64,000 nucleotides of DNA, taken from NCBI RefSeq assembly GCF_000003815.2, contig NC_049986.1:24043019-24107018 (forward strand). Reading direction: 5' to 3'. A program made the translations under genes and the position numbers. Source of the DNA: Branchiostoma floridae. Its lineage: Eukaryota; Chordata; Leptocardii; Amphioxiformes; Branchiostomatidae. A model generated the notes under the pieces. That model was not told the origin of the DNA and searched no databases. It saw only the letters and a list, made by a program, of their open reading frames with translations. Below are positions 27,997 through 38,325 of this stretch, one piece after another. Numbering within the stretch: position 1 is the stretch's first letter; each line of letters starts with the position of its first letter.

Positions 27997-30819
27997 ATGG
28001 ACAAAAACGTGACATTTTTCGTTCTCTTGACCGTCTACGTCTTGGTAGTCTCCGACAGAGTACTAGTGCTGGGAACGCTACAGTTGTCAACGAAGGTTCC
28101 AGAGAACGCTCATGTTGGGGAAACGGTCACCAGTGTTCGGCCGGCCACAGAGGAAGGTCGGGAGGAAGTAAGATGTGAAATTGTCGCCGGAGACAAGAAC
28201 AGACGCTTCCGTGTGACCGACTGCGTGATCCAAGTGGCCCGTCCGTTGGATTACGGCGTTAACCCGAGTTATAACCTCATGGTAAACGTCACCGGGTCCT
28301 CCGGAAACCCCGAGCAGCTGTATGTTGATGTACAAGTCCAAGACGTGGAGGGATACCCGCCTGTTTACAACGACACGTGCGAAATGCCGACTAGGACAGC
28401 ATGGGGGAACTCAGGCGATTTGAACGTCGATATGAAATGGACAGTCAAGGGCATGTCAATGAGTATCGGAGAGGTGTTTGTCTCGAATCACTTTTATTAC
28501 AATCCCAATAGTATGAAGGACCAGGTTTCAACAAGAGTATACTCAGATAACAACGATTGTCTAGTGCAGTTTGTATGGAAGCCCATGAATGACGATGATA
28601 TCACTTTTATTAATTCGTTGTGGAGGACGTCGAAAGAACGAAAGTGCTTGAACTGTTCTGGATCAACAGATAGGGCATCCGTCCTCCAATTTGAAGTATT
28701 GCACAGTTCTACAGGCTTTACTCCCAGTTCGTCTGGCAGCTGTTACACAGGGCCTATTCCTCAAACTGATAGACAATTTATATTTGGTGGTTCGTTGACG
28801 ATTTCATCCATGAAAAGAAATCTTTTCACATGCGACCTGCCGGACAATATCTCGGTCTCCTTAATTCCACATGGCAACGGTCGTGACGTAATACCTCTAC
28901 TTGTAGAGTTTGATGCCCAGCCAGTCGGATGTCCCCCTAACAAGTACGGCGTGTTGTGTGACCAGAACTGCACCTGTGAGAACGGTGCCCGCTGTCATGG
29001 GCTGAACGGGGCCTGCAAGTGTCAGCCTGGATGGCAGGGTGTCGTCTGCGACATACCTCACAGTACAGTGGTCATCATCGAGACCCCTAGCGACTCACGA
29101 CGGATTTACATCTCCGGCACTGTTACGTTGCACTGCAAGGTTTTCCATCTGACTGCTGACAGGATGATGTGGAAATTTCCTAATAAAACGGAAAAGTGGC
29201 TGCAGGGCGCTCAGGAAGATCGTGTAAGGATCCACAAAATACAGTCCGAACATAACGGTACCTACACCTGTACTGTGTTAACGGGAGACGGGACTGCCAT
29301 TAACGCAAGTTATGAGCTTCAGGCCGTCGCTTGTCCTCCCGGAAAAACGGGTGAATCGTGCGAAGAGGAGTGCGTCTGTAGCCATGGCGGCAGCTGTGAC
29401 CGGTGGGCCGGCTGTGTGTGTCCGCCGGGATGGACAGGAACCACGTGTCAGACCTCCTGCCCAGTTGGCACCTACGGACAGGGTTGCAGCAGGCGGTGTC
29501 GGTGTCAGCATGACGCCACCTGCTCCCCTACCCACGGCCGGTGTAACTGCACGGAGGGCTGGTTCGACAATAACTGCAGCAGGCGCTGCCCCGCAGGTCG
29601 GTACGGATGGAAATGTCGGCATGCTTGTGCCTGTAAGAACAATGCCAAGTGTAACAACGTGGACGGAACCTGCGCCTGCGTGTCACCCTGTACTGGTAAG
29701 TTGTGTGACGTCATCGAAACGGAAACATACACGTTCCCGTTGTCACTCCAGATTGCCATACCCCTGGTACTGACTCTTCTAGTCACTGCACCAGTAGTGT
29801 TGATACTGTACAAACGGAAGAAGGCTAAACATGATGCACAAGAAGAGCCTTTAGAGGAAACCAGAGTTCTTCTAGAGCTGAGAAGCATGGAGGACGACCT
29901 GGCGCAGAGTTTACAGCCCGGCTGGCTCAACCGGTGGGAGAGGAACGCCGACGATCTGACTCTGGACGAACTGATCGGGCTGGGCGCGACTGCACAGATC
30001 AGGAAAGGACGGCTTCGCACGGCTGACGCTGACGTCACGGTGGCGGTCAAGTCCGTCCGCATAGAGGACAGGCGGTGCTACCGAGCCTTCTGCCGGGAAG
30101 TCGCCGCGCTGATAGCCGTGCACGAAAACAGTGAGGAAGAAAATGGCGGACATCCCAACATCGTCAAGCTCTTTGGGGTCGTCACGATGTCCACACCGAA
30201 GTGTATTCTCTTGGAATTTGCTGCTAAAGGCGAACTTTTGCTCATTCTTAAACAACCTCGGCAGAACCGTCCTCTTGGCAGGTTTGTCCGCTATGCCGTC
30301 CAGATATCCCGTGCCCTGGAGGAGCTCCGACGTCTGCGTATCGCTCACGGTGACGTGGCCGCCCGAAACGTCCTGGTCAGCGGCGATGACGTGGCCAAAC
30401 TTGCTGACTTCGGTCTGGCCCATGACGTGTACACCGAGACTACCTACGTGCCCGCAGTAAATGACGACGTCGACGAACTCCTGCCCCTGAAGTGGATGGC
30501 TCTGGAGTCGCTGGAGTCTCGCGAGTTCACTTGCGAGAGCGACACGTGGTCTTTTGGCGTGCTGCTGTGGGAGATCGCCGCCTTCGGGGAGGAGCCCAGC
30601 TACCAGCGCCAGCGCCAACTGAGTTGTCCCAAGTTGGTGGGGCTCCTGAGGCAGGGGGTCCGTCTGGACAGGCCGCCCGGATGTCCGGACAAGCTGTATG
30701 ACGTCATGAAGTCGTGTTGGCGGGAGGAGCCGTCGGTAAGACCAGAGCCGGCAGAACTGGAGCGAAGGCTGACGGAATGTTGCCAAGAGTTGGACCCACT
30801 TCTGGCTGTGGATATTTAG
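27997..30819 (+). CDS. Receptor tyrosine kinase copy 5 (version A ectodomain), 940 aa
   Basis: Signal peptide is longer than in sisters (MDKNVTFFVLLTVYVLVVSD then RVLVLG). The central domain is version A with charge changes (SKERKCLNC). In the last EGF, the conserved PPWTGK reads SPCTGK, adding an odd cysteine that may be unpaired in the folded receptor. Stalk and helix read TYTFPLSLQIAIPLVLTLLV, then an Ala-Pro inside the helix (TAPVVLILYK) where others have AALVLLILYK. Kinase loop GLGATAQIRKG; HGD, DFG, YTETTY and ALE as in the family. Tail ends RRLTECCQELDPLLAVDI. Open throughout; the membrane-helix proline and extra cysteine make altered folding or dimerisation possible (inference). Confidence 0.9.
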   Translation: MDKNVTFFVLLTVYVLVVSDRVLVLGTLQLSTKVPENAHVGETVTSVRPATEEGREEVRCEIVAGDKNRRFRVTDCVIQVARPLDYGVNPSYNLMVNVTGSSGNPEQLYVDVQVQDVEGYPPVYNDTCEMPTRTAWGNSGDLNVDMKWTVKGMSMSIGEVFVSNHFYYNPNSMKDQVSTRVYSDNNDCLVQFVWKPMNDDDITFINSLWRTSKERKCLNCSGSTDRASVLQFEVLHSSTGFTPSSSGSCYTGPIPQTDRQFIFGGSLTISSMKRNLFTCDLPDNISVSLIPHGNGRDVIPLLVEFDAQPVGCPPNKYGVLCDQNCTCENGARCHGLNGACKCQPGWQGVVCDIPHSTVVIIETPSDSRRIYISGTVTLHCKVFHLTADRMMWKFPNKTEKWLQGAQEDRVRIHKIQSEHNGTYTCTVLTGDGTAINASYELQAVACPPGKTGESCEEECVCSHGGSCDRWAGCVCPPGWTGTTCQTSCPVGTYGQGCSRRCRCQHDATCSPTHGRCNCTEGWFDNNCSRRCPAGRYGWKCRHACACKNNAKCNNVDGTCACVSPCTGKLCDVIETETYTFPLSLQIAIPLVLTLLVTAPVVLILYKRKKAKHDAQEEPLEETRVLLELRSMEDDLAQSLQPGWLNRWERNADDLTLDELIGLGATAQIRKGRLRTADADVTVAVKSVRIEDRRCYRAFCREVAALIAVHENSEEENGGHPNIVKLFGVVTMSTPKCILLEFAAKGELLLILKQPRQNRPLGRFVRYAVQISRALEELRRLRIAHGDVAARNVLVSGDDVAKLADFGLAHDVYTETTYVPAVNDDVDELLPLKWMALESLESREFTCESDTWSFGVLLWEIAAFGEEPSYQRQRQLSCPKLVGLLRQGVRLDRPPGCPDKLYDVMKSCWREEPSVRPEPAELERRLTECCQELDPLLAVDI

Positions 30820-31669
30820 ATCCTTGTGTGGGTAACAAATGTAAAGTAGGACAGCTTGCAATATGAATTTTTGATTATGCAAACAAATTTAAAGCCTGCT
30901 TGTGGGTCGAAATACGGAGATATTGATCTAGTTTGTTTATTGTTTTTCGACCCTTTCATTATATCAAATATCTGAATAAGTAGGAAGTTTTTTTCGTGCA
31001 TTCAAGCCTTTCGGAGACAGATGTTAATCAGGGTACCTACATTAGAATCTGTCTGTGTGTTCATTGTAGAAAACTTTGAATATTGTTAATTAGAGCTTCG
31101 TATTTTTAAAGATTTACCTTTATTCAACCTTGATACATTTTCGGCCTAAGCCGTTACTCCGTATACGTATGTTACTTTACGTAACTTTTACAGATTATAC
31201 ATTGTTAGAACATGTTTGCCATAACGAAATGTTATATCGATGAATTTTGCAATCATCATTCATTAATGTATGAGATATGTGCATATTTTAGGTATTATAG
31301 ACAGTTTATCAGAGGGACCATAACGGTTAGTACGCATGTGTTAGACATGTTAGTATGCTCGACGCTTTTTTATGTACCATGTCCAAAATGCTGCAACAGT
31401 CTTGCACTCTATTATTTAGTATATTTGTTTCTGAAGTGTTTTGTTTCTAAAGAATGTACATTGTTAGCTATCTAGAAATGAACGTTGGCCATTTTTACTG
31501 TTTTGTTTGTAAACCAGATGACATAAAACAAACAATAAACGTGGTGTCAAAAACAATTGATTGACTCACGTCATTAAAGAATGCTTGCATGTAGTTTCTA
31601 CGTCCTGTTTTTAACGTCTTAAAGTACAGGAAGATTGGCTACGTACAAATTTATGTATGAAAGCTTTTA
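30820..31669 (+). other. 3' flank of RTK copy 5 (type alpha)
   Basis: Nearly identical to the flank after copy 1; AATAAA at 31534-31539 followed by CGTGGTGTC. No gene. Confidence 0.5.
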
Positions 31670-32797
31670 GGCTGTATAAAGTATCCAAGTATACTAGCTT
31701 TTGTAAGCTTGGCCGTCGCTATGTACGAACCAGATTGCACAAGTCGCTCCTTAGCCCCTTTGAGTGGTGAAAATCGGTCACAATTGGACGAACCATTGTT
31801 GGGTCCGCGGTTCTGTTTTTGGTTAACCTCCAAGCAGATCCTACGGTGCCATACGATAGTATCAAAGCTGACCAATGAGTATAGCCGGACAAATGGAGTT
31901 AAATGGGCCCCGGAGTGGAACTGCTTGGAGATTACTTTTGGTCGCCCTGTCAGTCAAGTATGCAAAACATGCTGATCTTGTTACATAACATTTTAAGCAG
32001 TAGACGGTTTAAATGGCAGCTGTCAAATGCCAGTTTGTTTGGAGAGGACATCCATTTGATTTATACAACGCTTTCGTCTTGCAATCAGGAGGTCGAACCG
32101 ACAATTTGCGATTTTTTCTAAACATCTATTTGATATATAATATAAAGTATATAGTTAATACGTCTTGCAGAGGTGCCCGTTAAATGACGGCCTTATCTTC
32201 AGTAGGGCACCCTAATCTGAGAACACGGATAAGGAAGACATGAGAGGCAAATAGAATGTGCTGGTCAGCTAGCCACCAAATAATACTCATTTTCGTAGAG
32301 GCGAAAATGACAGCTTTTTCAAAAGCACTGCTTTAGTTCTTGACTCAGCCGCTCGGTCAACCTGCAAGATCTTTGTCTCCAGACGTAACTTAATACTTTG
32401 TTTTTCTCGCCTTTGGCTTTTCTGGGCCCTACCATTTCCCTACCTAAAAACGGGGGCTTCTTCAAAACACAACAATAATTGTGTGAGTCTCGTCATGATA
32501 GCCTGTTTTCGCAAGGTTTGCCGTCGCTATGAAAGAATCAGTTTCCACCGGTCCCTTTTTGGGCCGGTTGTAGTGCTGAAAACCGGTCAGAAGTGGACCA
32601 ACTATTGTTGGGCTCACTGTTCTGTTCTGGTCCCCTCTGGCAGTCAGGTACTGAACATACCGATCCTGTTACGTGACGGTATAAGCAGGCTTAGGTTCTA
32701 TTTACGCAAGAAAAAACTTTTTGTTTGGAGAGGACAGTGTGCTTGTGAAGCTAGCCCTCTGGGTTAGATCCGCCCAGACGAGCTAAGAACACTCAAC
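31670..32797 (+). promoter_or_regulatory. Upstream region of RTK copy 6
   Basis: Distal module with GGCTGTATAAAGTATCC, an unusual insert of about 110 bp near 31825-31935, TTACATAA near 31980 in place of TTACGTAA, and CAGCTG. Proximal module from 32483 is nearly identical to that of copy 3, including TTACGTGACGG. Confidence 0.55.
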
Positions 32798-35596
32798 ATG
32801 GACAAAAACATGCCCTTTTTCGTCCTGTTGACCTGCCTGGCCGTCCTCGACAGTGTCCAGGGAACCCTACAGTTGTCAGCGAACGTCCCAGAAAACGCTC
32901 ACGCGGGGGAAACCGTCACCAGTGTTCGGTCGGCCATAGGGGAAGGTAAAGAGGAAGTAAGATGTGAAATTGTCGCCGGAGACAAGAACAGGCGCTTCAG
33001 TGTTACAAACTGCGTGATCCAGGTGGCCCGTCCGTTGGATTACGGCGTCGACCCGACTTATAACCTCACGGTAAACGTCATCGGGTCCTCCGGAAACCCC
33101 GAGCAGCTGTATGTTGATGTGCAAGTCCAAGACGTGGAGGGATACCCGCCTGTTTACAACGACACGTGCGAAATGCCGACTCGAACAGCATGGGGGAATT
33201 CAGGCGATTTGAACGTCGATATGAAATGGACAGTCAAGGGCATGTCAATGAATATTGGAGAGGTGTTTTTCTCGAATCACTTTTATTACAATCCCAATAG
33301 TGTTAAGGACCAGGTTTCAACAAGAGTATACTCGGATAACAATAATTGTCTAGTTCAGTTTGTATGGAAGCCCATGAATGGAGATGATATCACTTTTATT
33401 AATTCGTTGTGGAGTACGTCGATAGAACGACCGTGCTTGAACTGTTCTGGATCACCAGATGGGGCATCCGTCCTCCAATTTGAAGTATTGCACAGTTCTA
33501 CAGGCTTTACTCCCAGTTCGTCTGGCAGCTGTTACACAGGGCCTATTCCTCAAACTGATAGACAATTTATATTTGGTGGTTCGTTGACGATTTCATCCAT
33601 GAAAAGGAATCTTTTCACATGCGACCTGCCGGACAATATCTCGGTCTCCTTAATTCCACATGGCAACGGTCGTGACATAATACCTCTACTTGTAGAGTTT
33701 GATGCCCAGCCAGTCGGATGTCCCCCTAACAAGTACGGCGTGTTGTGTGACCAGAACTGCACCTGTGAGAACGGTGCTCGCTGCCATGGGCTGAACGGGG
33801 CCTGCAAGTGTCAGCCTGGATGGCAGGGTGTCATCTGTGACATACCTTACAGTACAGTGGTCATCATCGAGACCCCTGGCGACTCACGACGGATTTACAT
33901 CTCCGGCACTGTTACGTTGCACTGCAAGGTTTTCCATCTGACTGCTGACAGGATGATGTGGACATTTCCTAATAAAACGGAAAAGTGGCTGCAGGGCGCT
34001 CAGGAAGATCGTGTAAGGATCCAAAACATACAGTCCGAACATAATGGTACCTACACCTGTACTGTGTTAACGGAAGATGGGGCGGCCATTAACGCAAGTT
34101 ATGAGCTTCAGGCCGTCGCTTGTCCTCCCGAAAAAACGGGTGAATCGTGCGAAGAGGAGTGCGTCTGTAGCCATGGCGGCAGCTGTGACAGGTGGGCCGG
34201 CTGTGTGTGTCCGCCGGGATGGACAGGAACCACGTGTCAGACCTCCTGCCCAGTTGGCACCTACGGACAGGGTTGCAGCAGGCGGTGTCGGTGTCAGCAT
34301 GACGCCACCTGCTTCCCTACCGACGGCCGGTGTAACTGCACGGAAGGCTGGTTCGGCAGTAACTGCAGCAGGCCCTGCCCCGCAGGTCGGTACGGATGGA
34401 AATGTTGGCATGCTTGTGCCTGTAAGAACAATGCCAAGTGTAACAACGTGGACGGAACCTGCGCCTGCGTGCCACCCTGGACTGGTAAGTTCTGTGACGT
34501 CATCGAAACGGACACATACACAATCCAGATTGTCATACCCCTGGTACTGACTCTGCTTGTTGCTGCACTAGTATTGCTAATACTCTACAAACGACAGAAG
34601 GCTAAACATGGGGCACAAGAAGAGCCTTTAGAGGAAACCAGAGTTCTTCTAGAGCTGAGAAACATGGAAGATGACCTTGCACAGAGTTTGCAGCCCGGCT
34701 GGCTCAACCGGTGGGAGAGGAACGCCGACGATCTGACTCTGGACGAACTGGTCGGGCTGGGCGTGTCCGCACAGATCAGAAGAGGACGGCTTCGAACGGC
34801 TGACGCTGACGTCACGGTGGCGGTCAAGTCCGTCCGCATAGAGGACAGGCGGTGCTACCGAGCCTTCTGCCGGGAAGTCGCCGCGCTGATAGCCGTGCAT
34901 GAAAACAGTGAGGAAGAAAATGGCGGACATCCCAACATCGTCAAGCTCTTTGGGGTCGTCACGATGTCCACACCGAAGTGTATTCTCTTGGAATTTGCTG
35001 CCAAAGGCGAACTTTTGCTCATTCTAAAACAACCTCGGCAGAACCGTCCTCTTGGCAGGTTTGTCCGCTATGCCGTCCAGATATCCCGTGCCCTGGAGGA
35101 GCTCCGACGTCTGCGTATCGCTCATGGTGACGTGGCCGCCCGAAACGTCCTGGTCAGCGGCGATGACGTGGCCAAACTTGCTGACTTCGGTCTGGCCCAT
35201 GACGTGTACACCGAGACTACCTACGTGCCCGCAGTCAATGACGACGTCGACGAACTCCTGCCCCTGAAGTGGATGGCTCTGGAGTCGCTGGAGTCTCGCG
35301 AGTTCACGTGCGAGAGCGACACGTGGTCGTTCGGCGTGCTGCTGTGGGAGATCGCCGCCTTCGGGGAGGAGCCCAGCTACCAGCGCCAGCGCCAACTGAG
35401 TTGTCCCAAGTTGGTGGGGCTCCTGAGGCAGGGGGTCCGTCTGAACAGGCCGCCGGGATGTCCGGACAAGCTGTATGACGTCATGAAGTCGTGTTGGCGG
35501 GAGGAGCCGTCGGCAAGACCAGAGCCGGCAGAACTGGAGCAGAGGCTGACGGAATGTTGCCAAGAGTTGGACCCACTTCTGGCTGTTGATAATTAA
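32798..35596 (+). CDS. Receptor tyrosine kinase copy 6 (version A ectodomain), 932 aa
   Basis: Same length and domain positions as copy 3, of which it is the block-duplicated partner. From the central domain onward only scattered changes are visible. The cadherin-like domain is more diverged (GKEEVRCEIVAGDKNRRFSV against copy 3 GREEVKCEIVAGNRNGRFRV), suggesting conversion by another copy at the 5' end. Kinase: GLGVSAQIRRG (Val in the glycine loop), Lys677, HGD, DFG, Tyr804/809. RLNRPPGCP has Asn where others have Asp. Signal peptide LTCLAVLDSVQG. Tail ends LLAVDN. Intact. Confidence 0.92.
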   Translation: MDKNMPFFVLLTCLAVLDSVQGTLQLSANVPENAHAGETVTSVRSAIGEGKEEVRCEIVAGDKNRRFSVTNCVIQVARPLDYGVDPTYNLTVNVIGSSGNPEQLYVDVQVQDVEGYPPVYNDTCEMPTRTAWGNSGDLNVDMKWTVKGMSMNIGEVFFSNHFYYNPNSVKDQVSTRVYSDNNNCLVQFVWKPMNGDDITFINSLWSTSIERPCLNCSGSPDGASVLQFEVLHSSTGFTPSSSGSCYTGPIPQTDRQFIFGGSLTISSMKRNLFTCDLPDNISVSLIPHGNGRDIIPLLVEFDAQPVGCPPNKYGVLCDQNCTCENGARCHGLNGACKCQPGWQGVICDIPYSTVVIIETPGDSRRIYISGTVTLHCKVFHLTADRMMWTFPNKTEKWLQGAQEDRVRIQNIQSEHNGTYTCTVLTEDGAAINASYELQAVACPPEKTGESCEEECVCSHGGSCDRWAGCVCPPGWTGTTCQTSCPVGTYGQGCSRRCRCQHDATCFPTDGRCNCTEGWFGSNCSRPCPAGRYGWKCWHACACKNNAKCNNVDGTCACVPPWTGKFCDVIETDTYTIQIVIPLVLTLLVAALVLLILYKRQKAKHGAQEEPLEETRVLLELRNMEDDLAQSLQPGWLNRWERNADDLTLDELVGLGVSAQIRRGRLRTADADVTVAVKSVRIEDRRCYRAFCREVAALIAVHENSEEENGGHPNIVKLFGVVTMSTPKCILLEFAAKGELLLILKQPRQNRPLGRFVRYAVQISRALEELRRLRIAHGDVAARNVLVSGDDVAKLADFGLAHDVYTETTYVPAVNDDVDELLPLKWMALESLESREFTCESDTWSFGVLLWEIAAFGEEPSYQRQRQLSCPKLVGLLRQGVRLNRPPGCPDKLYDVMKSCWREEPSARPEPAELEQRLTECCQELDPLLAVDN

Positions 35597-35755
35597 CAAA
35601 TTGTTTTATGATGTTTAGATCTTCCTGTTGTGAATAATTGACAAACTGTACAAATTTCTTAATGACAGCAAATTAATTCAGGTTTTGAATTTTTTCTGAC
35701 ACGTTCGAAAAATTTGGAAATATGATACGAAGAGAGGTGATATATGGTGCATAGA

Positions 35756-36447
35756 GTCCATTCCAAGACACCATGCGGATGTTTGTTGACATTGTTTAGA
35801 ATTGATTTTAACGTTTTGTAATTATATGTCTCGGACATTTGATACTTCAGAAATATTTTTAACACTGTTTCAACTTTATAAATATTTCCCTGGTCCTGTA
35901 AAACTTTGGAAATATTCATGGTGTGGAATTGGATACTTCTAATGGTTTCTAAATAATGATAACAGCATTCTACCATTATTCACCATTTTCTACCATTTTC
36001 TACCATTTTTTGTAAATGGTTCGGTGGGCTGGGAAGATAGCAATTCACACATCCTTGCAAAGTATGGTTGGGTGCCATGCAACAATGGCCCACCACAAAG
36101 GATCCACCAGTGCCCAGCAGTGAAATCTAAAAATACACAATGCAACAATAGGGCTTACTAATAAACTAATTTTACCATTTGGCCAGGTTTACCATTTTTT
36201 GTAAATATTTGTAAATGTGAAATAATCACAGAGAGGTTTCACAATTATTCTAAATAAAGATATTTTTGTACAGTTACTTTCAAAATGTTTCTAAAATATT
36301 CAAAGAAATTCAAATAAATGAGTATTTTCTTAGTCAATTTTTTGAAAATAATTTAATTATTGTGGCTCAGATATTCCTTTATTCAAAATAATTCAGACTA
36401 ATTATAAATATCCCCTAAAAACCCTCATGGTGTCTTGGAATGGACTC
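35756..36447. mobile_element. TA-flanked inverted-repeat element, duplicate of 20320-21014
   Basis: Same 22-nt inverted ends and TA flanks; 692 bp, a few bases shorter than its partner. It was carried along by block duplication and is not an independent insertion, because flanks and site are identical. Confidence 0.75.
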
Positions 36448-36461
36448 TAATTGCACAGGCC

Positions 36462-36463
<2 letters not shown>

Positions 36464-36520
<57 letters not shown>
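36464..36520. repeat. TA dinucleotide microsatellite (about 57 bp)
   Basis: Pure TA run, about 20 bp longer than the paralogous run at 21032-21067. Confidence 0.9.
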
Positions 36521-36523
<3 letters not shown>

Positions 36524-37075
36524 TTTTTTGAGAATATGTAGAACCATGTGCATTTGGAAAAGAAAATTTCACCGGTATTCTATGATTACACATTTTTTAC
36601 TTTCATGTGTAATGCTTTATTTAACAGATTTGTACTGCACAAAAATGTAATACTAATATTCACTAGATTTTATGCATTTTATTAATATAAACTTACAATT
36701 ACATATGTGCCAGTATGGCTTATTAGTGTGATTGACGCTTTGTTTTGATTCCAACGAAAATAAACTTTATTCCATTTTTGTATACCATGTCCAAAATTCT
36801 GCAAAAGTCTTGTGCTCTTGTATTTAGTATATGTGTTGCTGAAGTGTTTTGTGTCTCAAAAATATACATTACTAAGTATCTAGAAATGATCCGTGGCCAT
36901 TTTCTACGACTGTTTTAATTATAAACTAGATGACACTAAACAAGCAATAAACGTGGTGCCATAATGACTGATTGACTTACGGCATTAAAGAATGTATATA
37001 ATTTGTACGTCCTGTTTTTAACGTCTTAACGTACAGGAAGATTGGCTTCGTACAAATTAATGTATGAAAGCTATT

Positions 37076-38325
37076 GGGCTGTATAATGTATCCAAGTATC
37101 CTAGTTTTTGTAAGCTTGGCCGTCGCTATGTACGATCCAGACTCCACAAGTCGCTCCTCAGCCTTTTTGAGTGGTAAAATTCGGTCACTGTTGGACGAAC
37201 TGCTTCTGGTCGCCCCTCACAGTAAGGTACATGGCGAAATATGCTGACCTTGTTACGTAACGTTATAAGCAGAAGACGGTTCAAATGACAGCTGTCAAAT
37301 ACAAATGTATGTACCAGTTTGATTGGACAGGACATCGATTTGATATATACAACGCTTTCGTCTTGCAATCAGGAGATCAAACCGAGACTTTTGCCTTTTT
37401 TCTAAACATCTATTTGACATAAACAATCTTTATTGACACGACTAAAGTGCAGCGACTTTCGTAAGGTCGACAGGTATAACAACTACTTACAGTACAACTA
37501 AACACATATATATGGATATCTATAGGTGTGAATACATCAACATAAAGGGTCTACCATGTCATCTACACTATTGGTTCTACGGTACAAACAATCGTGGACA
37601 TATTTGCCTACTTGTACACAGTGAGGATTATCGCCCCCAGAATGTAGTTGAGTTTATCTATCATTTGTAAAGTATATAGTCGATACGTCTTAACATTGTG
37701 CCTCTCAAATGGCGGCTTTATCTTCAACAGTACTCCCTAATCTTAAAACATGGATAAGGAACACATGAGAGGCAAATATAATGTACTGGTCCGCTAGCTA
37801 CCAAATAATACGCCTTTTTGTAGAGGCGAAAATGACAGCTTTTTTTCAAAAGCACTGCAGTAGTTCAGCCGCTCGGTCAACCTGAAAGCTCTTTGTACAT
37901 GTCTCCAGTCGTAACCTAATACCTTGTTTTTGTCACATTTGACTTCTCTGGGCCCTACCATTCCCCTACCTGCCTTCTTCAAAACAGAACAACGATTGCA
38001 TGAGTCTCGTCATGAAAGCCTGTTTTTGTAAGGAGTGTGGTCGCTATGTGCGAATCAGTCTTTATCAGGCCTTCCCCATTTGATAGTGGTGAAAATAGGT
38101 CACAAATGGACGGACCATTAGTGGGTCCTCGGTTTTACTCATACCCCCCCCCCCCGGCAGTCAGGTACGGAAAATACCGATCTTGGTACGTAACGTAAGC
38201 ATAAGCTCAAATGTCACCTGTCAATAAACAAGGCGATCAAGGTAAGCGCAGCCGTCTCCGAATAAACCGGTTAAACAGGTTCTCCCTCTGGCTAGATCCG
38301 AGCAGAAGAGCCTTAAATATTCAGC
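37076..38325 (+). promoter_or_regulatory. Upstream region of RTK copy 7
   Basis: Distal module with TTACGTAA at 37253-37260 and CAGCTG, nearly identical to that of copy 4. Proximal module with a C-run of about 14 (near 38143), GGCAGTCAGGTACGG and GTACGTAACG. TTAAATATTCAGC before the ATG. Confidence 0.55.

Larger units (their letters stand above)
35597..37075 (+). other. 3' flank of RTK copy 6 (type beta)
   Basis: Repeats the flank after copy 3 almost base for base, including the MITE and TA run. AATAAA at 36946-36951. No gene. Confidence 0.5.

Noticed and set aside
29911-30882. Long minus-strand ORF (323 codons) opposite the kinase of copy 5, with relatives opposite all kinase domains
   Set aside because: It mirrors the GC-rich, strongly conserved kinase coding sequence, has no recognisable domain, and its length varies between units with synonymous changes on the + strand.
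36435-36650. ORF with a long Tyr-Ile repeat
   Set aside because: It is simply a translation of the TA microsatellite.
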